From: Anaerococcus vaginimassiliensis
Lineage (GTDB): Bacteria > Bacillota > Clostridia > Tissierellales > Peptoniphilaceae
Assembly: GCF_900626155.1 (NCBI RefSeq)
Contig: NZ_LR130844.1
Coordinates: 1,054,277 to 1,118,276 of the forward strand
DNA: 64,000 bases
Reading direction: 5' to 3'
A model generated the notes under the pieces. The model was given only the letters and a program-made list of their open reading frames with translations, was not told the origin of the DNA and ran no database searches. The translations under genes and the position numbers were made by a program. Below are positions 31,664 to 39,443 of the stretch, one piece after another; the first letter of the stretch is position 1; each line of letters begins with the position of its first letter.

Positions 31664-33004
31664 TTATATTTTCTTGTTAACCCAATCACCTTGGTAGAAC
31701 CTGTATCTTAGGGTTACAAATCGTGACGTTTGATCTGCAAGGACTCCTGTCCAAATTCCTGCAAGTCCCATTCCTAGGATATGAACAGTAAATAAGGTTA
31801 CGGCACTTCTTATAAAGGTTACTGAAATTAAGGCAACAGCGAGGGTGTATTTGACATCTCCAGCAGCCCTCAGACAACCTCCATAGATTGTTTGAGATAT
31901 TTGTAGCAGAACGATTAATGTTAGAAATCTAGCTATGATAAGTCCATACTCAATTATGTGTTGGTCTTTAAAGAAGAGAGCGAATATATTTCTTCCAAAT
32001 ACTATTAATATTATTGAGACAACAACTGATATGATAAATCCTATTTGTTGGCAGACCTTACCATATATCTTGGCACCTTCTTTATCATTTGCTCCAAGTG
32101 CATTTCCAGAAAGGGCGATAGCTGCAACTTGCATACCATTACCAAAGGAAAATGTTAAAGATAAGAGATTCATACCTACATTGTGAGCGGCAAATATTTC
32201 TGTTCCAAGACCTGCTGCAGTAATGGCTGTTATCATAAATCCTATTCTTGCTGATATGTTTTCAACAAAGATATTAAAACCTAAGTTTGCAATTGATTTG
32301 GCAATTGTTTTGCTATAAGCGTATTTTGCTTTGATAATTTCTTTGAAGTTAATGTATGAATCTTTCTTAGTTAAGGATAAAAGACACATAATAGTTGCAA
32401 CTACAGTTCCAAGCACTGTAGCTATGGCAGCACCTCTTATACCTAAAGCAGGAAATCCTAAGTTTCCGTAGATAAGTAGGTAGTTGAAGGTCATATTTAC
32501 TATTGAGCTTACTAGGTTTGATACAAAGGCTATTTGAGTATTGCCACAACCTCTGTGAGCTGCATTTATCACCATAGCAAGGGCGTTAAATATCAAACCG
32601 CCCATTATTATTTGAAAATATGATATTGAAAGGTCATGAGTTTCTGGATTTGACCCTGCAAATTTCAAAATTGGCGATAAAAATGGCATCATTAGTAAAT
32701 CAACCAATATTACAAAAAATATAACTATGTATATTGCCGTTATTAGAGTACGGTTAGCCTCTGTCCTATCACCTTCTCCTTGCCTTCTTGCAACCAAGGC
32801 TGATACAGCCGCATTTATAGCAAAGAAGAATGATAGTGCAATAAACTTTGGTTGAGTAGTTAGACCGATAGCTGCTACAGCTGATGGTCCCATACCAGAT
32901 ACCATGAAGGTATCTATGATATCTGCTATTGATATGAAGAAAAACTCCAACAGGGCAGGCCATGCTATTGAGATTGATTTCTTCCAATAATCTTTTTTCT
33001 GCAA
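31664..33004 (-). CDS. MATE family multidrug/sodium exporter
   Basis: 446-residue membrane protein with 12 hydrophobic segments. Starts QKKDYWKKSISIAWPALLE and has the MATE patterns IIDTFMVSGMGPSAVAAIGL and, in the second half, GLAGIWTGVLAD. It should export cationic drugs or metabolites using a Na+ or H+ gradient. The start is TTG at 33004, preceded by AAGGAG at correct distance; the next Met is far inside the first helices. It lies 13 bases after the pyridoxal kinase-like gene, so they form an operon. Confidence 0.92.
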   Translation of the reverse strand: MQKKDYWKKSISIAWPALLEFFFISIADIIDTFMVSGMGPSAVAAIGLTTQPKFIALSFFFAINAAVSALVARRQGEGDRTEANRTLITAIYIVIFFVILVDLLMMPFLSPILKFAGSNPETHDLSISYFQIIMGGLIFNALAMVINAAHRGCGNTQIAFVSNLVSSIVNMTFNYLLIYGNLGFPALGIRGAAIATVLGTVVATIMCLLSLTKKDSYINFKEIIKAKYAYSKTIAKSIANLGFNIFVENISARIGFMITAITAAGLGTEIFAAHNVGMNLLSLTFSFGNGMQVAAIALSGNALGANDKEGAKIYGKVCQQIGFIISVVVSIILIVFGRNIFALFFKDQHIIEYGLIIARFLTLIVLLQISQTIYGGCLRAAGDVKYTLAVALISVTFIRSAVTLFTVHILGMGLAGIWTGVLADQTSRFVTLRYRFYQGDWVNKKI

Positions 33005-33017
33005 AATCTCCTTCTTT

Positions 33018-33770
33018 CTAGTCTATAAGTGAGAGATATCTTTCGATATTGATATTTTCATCAGTTGAATATTCTATTACGTCCTTATATATTTTTGAGA
33101 TGATCTCTACGGTTTTTTTGCAAGCTTCTTCTACAGATTTACCTTCAAGATAATAAATTATAAAGAGTCCATCGAATAAATCTCCAGTTCCTGTAAGTCT
33201 TTTAGGAAGTTTCTTAAAAGGAACTTTAAATTCATATCCATCGAATCCTTCTACATAATAATTGTCTCCATCTGAAACAGAAGTAATAAGATATTTTTGT
33301 CCATTTTGTTTGAAAGTGTCATAATCTATATCCAAAAACTTAGCTTCTGTAGCGTTTGGAGTTATGATATCAGCAAGCTCTACAAGAGATTTGTAATTGT
33401 CTAGGATAGTTTCATCTATAGTTTCATATAAAGAACCATCATCACCCATTATAGGATCAAATAGAACAGTAGTTTCATATGATAAGTTTTTGACATAATC
33501 ATAGATTATATCTCTTTGCTTGGTATTGTGGATATAACCTATAGAAATAAGGTCAAATTTAAATCCTAAGTCCTCCCAGTTTTTTAGACAATCATCTAAG
33601 TAGTCAGTACAATCTAAAACTGCGTTTTTTCCATAGGAAAAGTTATTAGCAATCAAGGCAGTAGGCAAGAAAAATCCCCTGTATTCCTTATAAGAAAGAA
33701 CAGAGTCCATCATTTTTCCGGCCATCTTACCTAGTGATACAAAGTCATTTATAATAAGTATGTTTTTCAT
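33018..33770 (-). CDS. Pyridoxamine/pyridoxal kinase-like protein (PfkB/ribokinase superfamily)
   Basis: 250-residue cytosolic kinase. It resembles PdxY/PdxK: start ILIINDFVSLGKMAGKMM (substrate segment), DPIMGDDGSLY, ITPNATEAKFL (the TPN-E motif), and the active-site LTGTGDLFDGLF, where G-T-G-D carries the catalytic Asp. It should phosphorylate pyridoxal, pyridoxamine or pyridoxine to make the cofactor PLP. The ATG at 33770 follows GAGGTG; an upstream in-frame TTG is less likely. Co-transcribed with the MATE gene. Confidence 0.85.
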   Translation of the reverse strand: MKNILIINDFVSLGKMAGKMMDSVLSYKEYRGFFLPTALIANNFSYGKNAVLDCTDYLDDCLKNWEDLGFKFDLISIGYIHNTKQRDIIYDYVKNLSYETTVLFDPIMGDDGSLYETIDETILDNYKSLVELADIITPNATEAKFLDIDYDTFKQNGQKYLITSVSDGDNYYVEGFDGYEFKVPFKKLPKRLTGTGDLFDGLFIIYYLEGKSVEEACKKTVEIISKIYKDVIEYSTDENINIERYLSLID

Positions 33771-33794
33771 CAATTTTCACCTCACCTTATATCT

Positions 33795-33818
33795 TATGAA
33801 TAATAAATCTTATGTCAA
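33795..33818 (-). promoter_or_regulatory. Promoter of the pyridoxal kinase-MATE operon
   Basis: On the minus strand TTGACA (complement of 33813-33818), 16-base spacer, TAAGAT. The -35 is consensus and the -10 is weak. Confidence 0.5.
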
Positions 33819-33847
33819 ATTATATATGTGTAATATCCAAAGGAAAG

Positions 33848-33856
33848 TGGTATAAT
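33848..33856 (+). promoter_or_regulatory. Extended -10 promoter of cls, placed for a leaderless mRNA
   Basis: TGGTATAAT (TATAAT 33851-33856, with TG one base upstream). It ends six bases before the ATG at 33863, so transcription should begin at or next to the A of the start codon. No -35 consensus is seen, as is common for extended -10 promoters. Confidence 0.55.
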
Positions 33857-33862
33857 TAACCT

Positions 33863-35455
33863 ATGTACAAATTTAATAAAAACATTATTAATAAAATCAA
33901 TGAAAATAAGTATGTGAAAAAGACCAGAAAGAGTTTGGGAAGTTTGATCTTCTCCCGTGTTGGACTTTTTGTATTTCTAATACTTATACAACTGGGGCTA
34001 ATGGTCTACTTTTATCATTATCTAAAGGTAGATTCAACTTATCTTGTGGGTGGAGATACAGCATCCAAACTTTTGATTATGCTCATAATTCTTAATATGG
34101 AAGAAGTCTCCAATTCTAACAAGCTTTCTTGGTTTTTGCTTATTGCACTTGTTCCAACATTTGGAATCATTGCATTTTTGATGAGTCACTTTTCTATTGG
34201 CTATAGGAGGGAGCAAAGAAAAGTTTTAAAGCTAAATAATGATTCCAGAGCCTACACAGATCTTGACGATAAGCTAGAAAAGATGATAAAAAATAGAGAA
34301 GAAAGATTTTATCCAATAGCCAAATATTTAGATGATGTTGGCGGATTTCCTACATACAAAGATACATCTTCAACATATTTTAAGGTAGGAGATGATATGT
34401 TTGAAGCGATGCTAAAAGACGTAAAAAACGCCAAGGACTTTATCTTCATGGAGTTTTTCATAATAGATTATGGATATATGTGGGGGACTATACTTGAAGA
34501 GTTAGTTAAAAAAACTAAAGAGGGAGTAGAAGTTAGACTTTTAATTGATGGATCAAACTTGATTACCAGAGTTAAATCTAATTTCCCAGAGGAGATGGCA
34601 AGTCTAGGTATAGAATGTAGGGTGTTTTCTAAGATGTATCCTATAGTATCAACCTATCAAAACAACAGAGACCACAGGAAAGTTATGGTAATAGATGGCA
34701 AATGTGCCTATACCGGAGGGATCAATCTTTCTGATGAATACATAAATGTATATGAAAGATTTGGCCACTGGAAAGATTGCGGTGCACGACTAACAGGAAG
34801 TGCAGTCAAATCTTTTGCAATTATGTTTTTAAATATGTGGAACTCTATAGATAAAGAGGCGGAAGATTACACACCTTACCTAAAGACTTATCCTCAAACA
34901 GAAGGTAAAGGCTTATATATTCCTTTTGCAGACAATCCTTTGGACAATGAAACTATCTCAAAAAATGTCCTTATTGATATAATTAACAAGGCAAAGACCT
35001 ATGTATATCTTATGAGTCCGTATTTAATAATAGATGAGGAAATTAGAAATGCAATAAAGCTTGCCTCCAAATCAGGCATAGATGTCAGAATCTGCCTACC
35101 TCATATACCAGATAAGAAGATTTCTTTTGCCCTAGCCAAAGACCACTACGAAGGAATGCTTGAGGCGGGAGTTAGGATATTTGAATATACACCAGGCTTT
35201 GTTCATTCAAAGACTTGGCTTGCCGATGATAGTATTGGCTTTGTTGGAACAATTAACCTTGACTACAGAGCACTTTATCAAAACTTTGAGTGTGGAGTTT
35301 TGATGTATGAGTCAAATAGTTTGGTAGAAATTAAAAATGATTTTGACATTTTCTTTGAAATTGCAACTGAAATAAATATGGAAGATGCAAAAAATATATC
35401 TAAGGGTGAAAAGCTTCTAGCAAAAATTGCTAAACCATTTTCAGTTTTGATGTAG
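33863..35455 (+). CDS. cls: Cardiolipin synthase (Cls, phospholipase D family)
   Basis: 530-residue membrane enzyme that joins two phosphatidylglycerol molecules to make cardiolipin. Two N-terminal membrane helices (about 32-53 and 90-112), then two PLD catalytic HKD motifs: HRKVMVIDGKCAYTGG (first) and HSKTWLADDSIGFVGT (second). Length and layout match Firmicute ClsA. No ribosome-binding site precedes the ATG. The terminator after the gene is interrupted by a palindromic element. Confidence 0.95.
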   Translation: MYKFNKNIINKINENKYVKKTRKSLGSLIFSRVGLFVFLILIQLGLMVYFYHYLKVDSTYLVGGDTASKLLIMLIILNMEEVSNSNKLSWFLLIALVPTFGIIAFLMSHFSIGYRREQRKVLKLNNDSRAYTDLDDKLEKMIKNREERFYPIAKYLDDVGGFPTYKDTSSTYFKVGDDMFEAMLKDVKNAKDFIFMEFFIIDYGYMWGTILEELVKKTKEGVEVRLLIDGSNLITRVKSNFPEEMASLGIECRVFSKMYPIVSTYQNNRDHRKVMVIDGKCAYTGGINLSDEYINVYERFGHWKDCGARLTGSAVKSFAIMFLNMWNSIDKEAEDYTPYLKTYPQTEGKGLYIPFADNPLDNETISKNVLIDIINKAKTYVYLMSPYLIIDEEIRNAIKLASKSGIDVRICLPHIPDKKISFALAKDHYEGMLEAGVRIFEYTPGFVHSKTWLADDSIGFVGTINLDYRALYQNFECGVLMYESNSLVEIKNDFDIFFEIATEINMEDAKNISKGEKLLAKIAKPFSVLM

Positions 35456-35472
35456 AATTAAATATGATTTTT

Positions 35473-35718
35473 AGAACTCCGATATGGAGTTCTTAGAGCG
35501 TATACAAAATCTAAAAACGCTTACCCAACTACAGAAATTTAGAAATTCTAAATCTCATAATACTGTAAATCGCAAACTCGCCAATGCTCAAACAGTGCGG
35601 TTTACGGACGCATTATATCGATTTGAATTTCTTAAAATTTCTTTCGAATGGAACGCTTCCTTTTAGATTTTGTCACTTTGTCAACAGCCTTAGAACTCCG
35701 ATATGGAGTTCTTTTTTT
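35473..35718 (+). terminator. cls terminator with duplicated hairpin, interrupted by a 198-bp palindromic insert
   Basis: The hairpin AGAACTCC-GATAT-GGAGTTCT occurs at 35473-35493 and again, identical, at 35692-35712; only the second copy is followed by the T-run (35712-35718). Extending the comparison, 24 bases are identical (35471-35494 and 35690-35713). This is a duplicated target around the inserted repeat. Confidence 0.85.
35494..35691. repeat. Palindromic repeat element, copy B (198 bp)
   Basis: Aligns end to end with 5397-5596. The outer inverted repeat is ACAAAATCTAAAA (35504-35516) with TTTTAGATTTTGT (35661-35673): one base pair differs from copy A on both arms (C-G in A, T-A here), so pairing is kept. 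In the central stem, changes in the right arm (GCGGTTTACGG here) leave G-U pairs. The region of about 67 bases from CAGAAATTTAG to CAGTGCG is identical in both copies. Same strand orientation as copy A, but here the host gene is on the plus strand. Confidence 0.85.
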
Positions 35719-35721
35719 GTC

Positions 35722-35749
35722 TTGCAATATTTTCTTTGCGTGTTATAAT
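35722..35749 (+). promoter_or_regulatory. Promoter of the GntR-ABC operon
   Basis: TTGCAA (35722-35727), 16-base spacer, extended TGtTATAAT (TATAAT 35744-35749). Confidence 0.7.
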
Positions 35750-35762
35750 ATAAATAAGATAT

Positions 35763-35781
35763 GTATGGTATATGACCATAC
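35763..35781 (+). promoter_or_regulatory. Operator palindrome, probable autoregulation site of the GntR protein
   Basis: GTATGGT-ATATG-ACCATAC is a perfect 7-bp inverted repeat lying 14 bases after the -10 box and 17 bases before the start codon, where a bound repressor would block transcription. Assignment to the adjacent YtrA-like regulator is inference. Confidence 0.65.
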
Positions 35782-35797
35782 ACCATATGGAGGGAAT

Positions 35798-36181
35798 ATG
35801 TTTAATATAAATTATTCTTCTGAAGTACCTCTATACCAACAAATAGTTGAGCAAACCAAAGGAATGCTTGCGGCTGATTTATTAAAGGACGGGGACAAAT
35901 TTCCTTCTGTAAGAGAAATATCCAAAAGCCTTTCAATCAACCAAACTACAGTGTCTAAAGCCTTCAAGGAGTTAGATAGGCTAGGCATTATAGAAACTAA
36001 GCCTGGTATAGGTACTTTTATTAAAATTGATGAAGAAAAAATAGAAAATAGCAAGGAAGAGTTTAGCTTAAAACTTGAGGATGAATTTAAACAAGCAATA
36101 TTTTTGGGCTTTGACTTAGAAGAAATAAGTGAGCTTTACAAAAAAGTAGAAAGGAGTTTGTATGAAGATAAGGGCAAATAA
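35798..36181 (+). CDS. GntR family transcriptional regulator (YtrA subfamily)
   Basis: 127 residues: winged helix-turn-helix GntR domain (about 8-75, VPLYQQIVEQTKGMLAADLL, FPSVREISKSLSINQTTVSKAFKELD) and a short C-terminal dimerisation tail, the size typical of the YtrA group. These repress ABC-transporter operons, often those responding to cell-wall antibiotics (family knowledge). The ATG at 35798 follows GGAGGG; longer upstream readings run through the promoter. It overlaps the ABC ATPase gene by 20 bases. Confidence 0.9.
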   Translation: MFNINYSSEVPLYQQIVEQTKGMLAADLLKDGDKFPSVREISKSLSINQTTVSKAFKELDRLGIIETKPGIGTFIKIDEEKIENSKEEFSLKLEDEFKQAIFLGFDLEEISELYKKVERSLYEDKGK

Positions 36182-37034
36182 TGTTAGCAAGGCTTTTGAT
36201 GATAAAAAAGTTTTGGACGATATCTCTTTTGACCTAGAAGAAGGAATGATAACAGGTCTTGTTGGAAGAAATGGATCTGGTAAAACCACCCTACTAAAGT
36301 GTCTGTCAGGTATATATGATATGGACTGTGGCAACTTCACTATAGATGAGAAACTGTTAGCCAAGAATCCTGATTTAATTAAAAACATTGGATTTTTACC
36401 AGACAGGTTTGATTATTTTTCTTATTTTAAGGTCAATAATATACCAAGTTTCTATAAGACAATCTATGATGATTTTGATGAAGAATTCTTCTTTGAGGAA
36501 ATTAAAAAGCAAAATATCGACCCAAATAAAAATGTTAGGAATTTCTCCAAGGGACAAAAAAGTATCCTAGGTCTAATTACAATCCTTGCAACAAGGGCAA
36601 AAGTTATTTTAATAGATGAAATACTTGATGGAATGGATGTTTTAAACAAGAAGGAAATTGTAAATTACCTAATAGACGCCAAGGATAATGGCAGGGCAAT
36701 CCTTGCCTCAAGTCACGAACTAGATCAGCTTTCTGGTATATGTGATTATATCTATTATCTAACTATAAATGGCAAACTTATTAATACGAACGATTCTACT
36801 ATTAATAAAATCAAGAAAGCCCAAGTTGTATTTAAAGATGAGATTTCAAATGATTTTAGAGACAAAGTTATAGTAGTTAGTGAGATTGGTAGAGTTGCGA
36901 CTATTCTAGTAAATGCAAGCGATGATAGACTAGAAGATTTATTAAATAGAGATGACATCATTCAATATGATATCCTAACCCCTAAAATAGAGGATTATTT
37001 CTATCTTGAAAAGGGAGGCGAGAAAGATGCGTAA
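36162..37034 (+). CDS. ABC transporter ATP-binding protein (YtrB-like)
   Basis: 290 residues: Walker A GRNGSGKT (about 37-44), a signature loop NFSKGQKS (FSKGQ in place of LSGGQ), Walker B VILIDEILDGMD and H-loop SSHELDQL. The C-terminal 80 residues are characteristic of the YtrB-type subunit. It starts inside the end of the regulator gene with its own AAAGGAG and overlaps the permease gene by eight bases. It should energise the permease that follows. Confidence 0.9.
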   Translation: MKIRANNVSKAFDDKKVLDDISFDLEEGMITGLVGRNGSGKTTLLKCLSGIYDMDCGNFTIDEKLLAKNPDLIKNIGFLPDRFDYFSYFKVNNIPSFYKTIYDDFDEEFFFEEIKKQNIDPNKNVRNFSKGQKSILGLITILATRAKVILIDEILDGMDVLNKKEIVNYLIDAKDNGRAILASSHELDQLSGICDYIYYLTINGKLINTNDSTINKIKKAQVVFKDEISNDFRDKVIVVSEIGRVATILVNASDDRLEDLLNRDDIIQYDILTPKIEDYFYLEKGGEKDA

Positions 37035-38268
37035 TTTTACAAAGTTATTTAAGTTTACTGCAAAGAGATTTTCACTATGGTTAGCCCTAATAACTGTATT
37101 TATGACTATGACTATAGGACTAACAAGCAGACGATTAATCCAAGATGACTATAAGAGATTTAATATGGATGCTATAGAAATATGGGAAGATATAGAAGGT
37201 AAAAAGTTCGACAAAGATTTCATCTTGGATGATAAAACTATGGATGAATTAGATGTTCATGCCATGAAGTACAAGGAAAAATATAAAATCATAGAAGATG
37301 ATAAACTTTGGCAGATGGACTCAGACTATCAGACTGATTATTATGATAGGCTGGGTGAAGGAGAAAACGGACGAAATGCCCATTATACCTACAATGATTT
37401 TATGAGAATCTTCAATAGAACTAGTGATGGCAAGCTAAGTGCAAGTTCTTATTTAGATAATCTTGTTGCTCCAGTAATGGTTATCATAGCTCTTTTTGCA
37501 ATAACAATTACAAGTATAGAAGAATCCATGCCTATATTTGAATTTACAAGAATGATGCCTTGGAAAAAACGAGACGATCTTTTGATGAAAATTGGGATTG
37601 TCTTTAGCTTTGGGATTTTGATCTTTGCAATAAATTCCATAATCCTATCATTTTTATTAAAATCATCTGGATTTGGACCTGTTGTAAGTATGAAAGAATC
37701 TTTTAGTCATATCGCTAAAGACATTCTAGTATTTTTGGCAACATCAATACTTTCAACATCACTCGGCTTTATTGCAGGTAACATAATCGGTCATATTGGT
37801 TTATTTATTCTAACTATCGGTGGCGTATCTTTAATAAAGGAAGATATCAGCATGCTCTCTAGAGTATTTTCAAACGAAGGTGCTATGGCAATTGACAATG
37901 CCTTTGCAAGCTTTATGGATGATAAAAATATATTTGTAAGAACCCTAATAAGCTTAACTAATATAGCAATAGATAACATCATGTCTGTTGGAGCATTTTT
38001 AATAATTTCAATCCTTGTGCTACTTTTAGCTCTAACAGTAAATAAAAAATCAACATCTGAAAGAAGTGGATATATGATAGTATCTAAGCCAATAGGGATA
38101 TTTGCTAAAATAATGGGAAGCTTGACCCTTGCTAATATAATCACTTCAATCCTATCAAGTATGTTAGTTGAATCAGCTGGAGTAGTCTCTATAATAGTAT
38201 TTGCCCTAGCTATGTTGCTAAGTTACAAATTCTTTGATATTCTATTTAAGATAAGACTTAAATTTTAA
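37027..38268 (+). CDS. ABC transporter permease of the GntR-linked operon
   Basis: 413-residue membrane protein, no named family beyond ABC-2-like permease. One N-terminal helix (about 15-35), a large polar, probably external, region (about 45-145), then about six to seven helices. The ATG at 37027 follows GGGAGG. Position directly after the ATPase gene identifies it as the membrane partner. No terminator follows closely; the dCMP deaminase gene begins nine bases later, so the operon may continue. Confidence 0.82.
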   Translation: MRNFTKLFKFTAKRFSLWLALITVFMTMTIGLTSRRLIQDDYKRFNMDAIEIWEDIEGKKFDKDFILDDKTMDELDVHAMKYKEKYKIIEDDKLWQMDSDYQTDYYDRLGEGENGRNAHYTYNDFMRIFNRTSDGKLSASSYLDNLVAPVMVIIALFAITITSIEESMPIFEFTRMMPWKKRDDLLMKIGIVFSFGILIFAINSIILSFLLKSSGFGPVVSMKESFSHIAKDILVFLATSILSTSLGFIAGNIIGHIGLFILTIGGVSLIKEDISMLSRVFSNEGAMAIDNAFASFMDDKNIFVRTLISLTNIAIDNIMSVGAFLIISILVLLLALTVNKKSTSERSGYMIVSKPIGIFAKIMGSLTLANIITSILSSMLVESAGVVSIIVFALAMLLSYKFFDILFKIRLKF

Positions 38269-38277
38269 GGAGTAATT

Positions 38278-38718
38278 ATGGCAAAAGATAGACTAAGTTG
38301 GCAAGAATATTTTATGAAACTTGCAAAAAATGTTGCAATGAGAGGAACGTGTGATAGGGCATATGTTGGTTGTGTTATTGTAAATGAGGAAAATAGAATA
38401 GTAACAACTGGATATAACGGATCTATATCAGGCAATCCCCACTGTGACGAGGTAGGTCACACCATGAGAGATGGGCACTGTATTGCAACAATTCACGCTG
38501 AGATGAATGCAATATTATATTGTGCCAAGGAGGGAATTGCTCTAAAGGATACTATATGTTATGTAACACATTTTCCTTGCCTTAATTGTACCAAGTCCCT
38601 TATCCAAGCAGGTATCAAGAAAATATATTACAACGTAGCCTACAGGATGGACGATTATGCAGTTGAGCTTTTAGAAAAGAACAATATATCCTATGAACAA
38701 GTAGAGGTATGTGATTAG
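38278..38718 (+). CDS. Deoxycytidylate deaminase (dCMP deaminase, ComEB-like)
   Basis: 146-residue zinc enzyme that deaminates dCMP to dUMP for thymidylate synthesis. Metal and catalytic motifs: HAEMNAI (His and catalytic Glu) and PCLNC (two Cys); an extra substrate/allosteric region GNPHCDEVGHTM is present as in the ComEB group. AAGGAG precedes the ATG. The HAD hydrolase gene starts at the base following its stop codon. Confidence 0.92.
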   Translation: MAKDRLSWQEYFMKLAKNVAMRGTCDRAYVGCVIVNEENRIVTTGYNGSISGNPHCDEVGHTMRDGHCIATIHAEMNAILYCAKEGIALKDTICYVTHFPCLNCTKSLIQAGIKKIYYNVAYRMDDYAVELLEKNNISYEQVEVCD

Positions 38719-39405
38719 ATGAAAATTATAGCATCTGATTTTGACGGAACTATCTATATAGATGAAGGATTTAAGGAAAATGATTTAGAGGCTATAAGAT
38801 CCTTCAAGGCTTCTTCTGGTATCTTTGGAATAGTAACTGGAAGAAGCTACTTTTCCCTAAAAAGCTTGATTGATGGAAAAATTAATCCTGATTTTGTTAT
38901 AGCTAACAACGGCTCTCATATTCTCGTAAATGATAAAAAAGAGATGAGAGAAGTATATAAGAAGACTTTAGATAAGGATAGGCTAAGAGAGATAATTGAT
39001 TATTACAAGAAAGATTATCCAATTAAGATATTTACAGATTTGGATAGAAAAATAGATAGATTAGATGATTTAAAAAAAGATGAAGAAGTCTATTCCCTAG
39101 CTATTTATAGTTATGATTTTTTAAACAATCCTTTCGGGGATTTATTCTCCTTCCATAAGTCAATTGGAGTAATAGATGTTATAGATAAAGATATATCCAA
39201 ACAAACGGGTATTGATTTTATAAAGAAATTCTACGCTTATGATAAAGATATCATATCAATTGGTGATGACTACAACGACATAAGTTTTTTAAAAGAAACA
39301 CCCTTATCATTTACCCTAAATTATGTGACAGAAGAATCTGTAGTAGATGTGTGTAATCATAGGGTAGAGGATATTAGTGAATTGATAGAAAAATACGGAC
39401 AATAA
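38719..39405 (+). CDS. HAD-superfamily phosphatase (Cof-type)
   Basis: 228 residues. HAD motif I ASDFDGTIYID (nucleophile and acid Asp), motif II IVTGRSY, motif III Lys in the ISKQTGIDFI region and motif IV SIGDDYNDISF. A C2-type cap between motifs II and III marks the Cof group, which dephosphorylates sugar phosphates or cofactors. Directly adjacent to the dCMP deaminase gene. Substrate not deducible. Confidence 0.9.
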   Translation: MKIIASDFDGTIYIDEGFKENDLEAIRSFKASSGIFGIVTGRSYFSLKSLIDGKINPDFVIANNGSHILVNDKKEMREVYKKTLDKDRLREIIDYYKKDYPIKIFTDLDRKIDRLDDLKKDEEVYSLAIYSYDFLNNPFGDLFSFHKSIGVIDVIDKDISKQTGIDFIKKFYAYDKDIISIGDDYNDISFLKETPLSFTLNYVTEESVVDVCNHRVEDISELIEKYGQ

Positions 39406-39437
39406 AACCGACTCTAATTTGGAGTCGGTTTTATTTT
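39404..39437. terminator. Bidirectional terminator between the HAD gene and the PfkB-kinase gene
   Basis: AAAACCGACTC pairs with GAGTCGGTTTT around TAATTTG; T-rich on the plus side, A-rich on the other. The hairpin overlaps the HAD stop codon. Confidence 0.9.
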
Positions 39438-39443
39438 TATATA

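Noticed and set aside
35484-35666. 60-codon open frame inside palindromic element copy B
   Set aside because: It has no ribosome-binding site, low-complexity composition, and is not preserved in copy A; the sequence is explained by a folded repeat.
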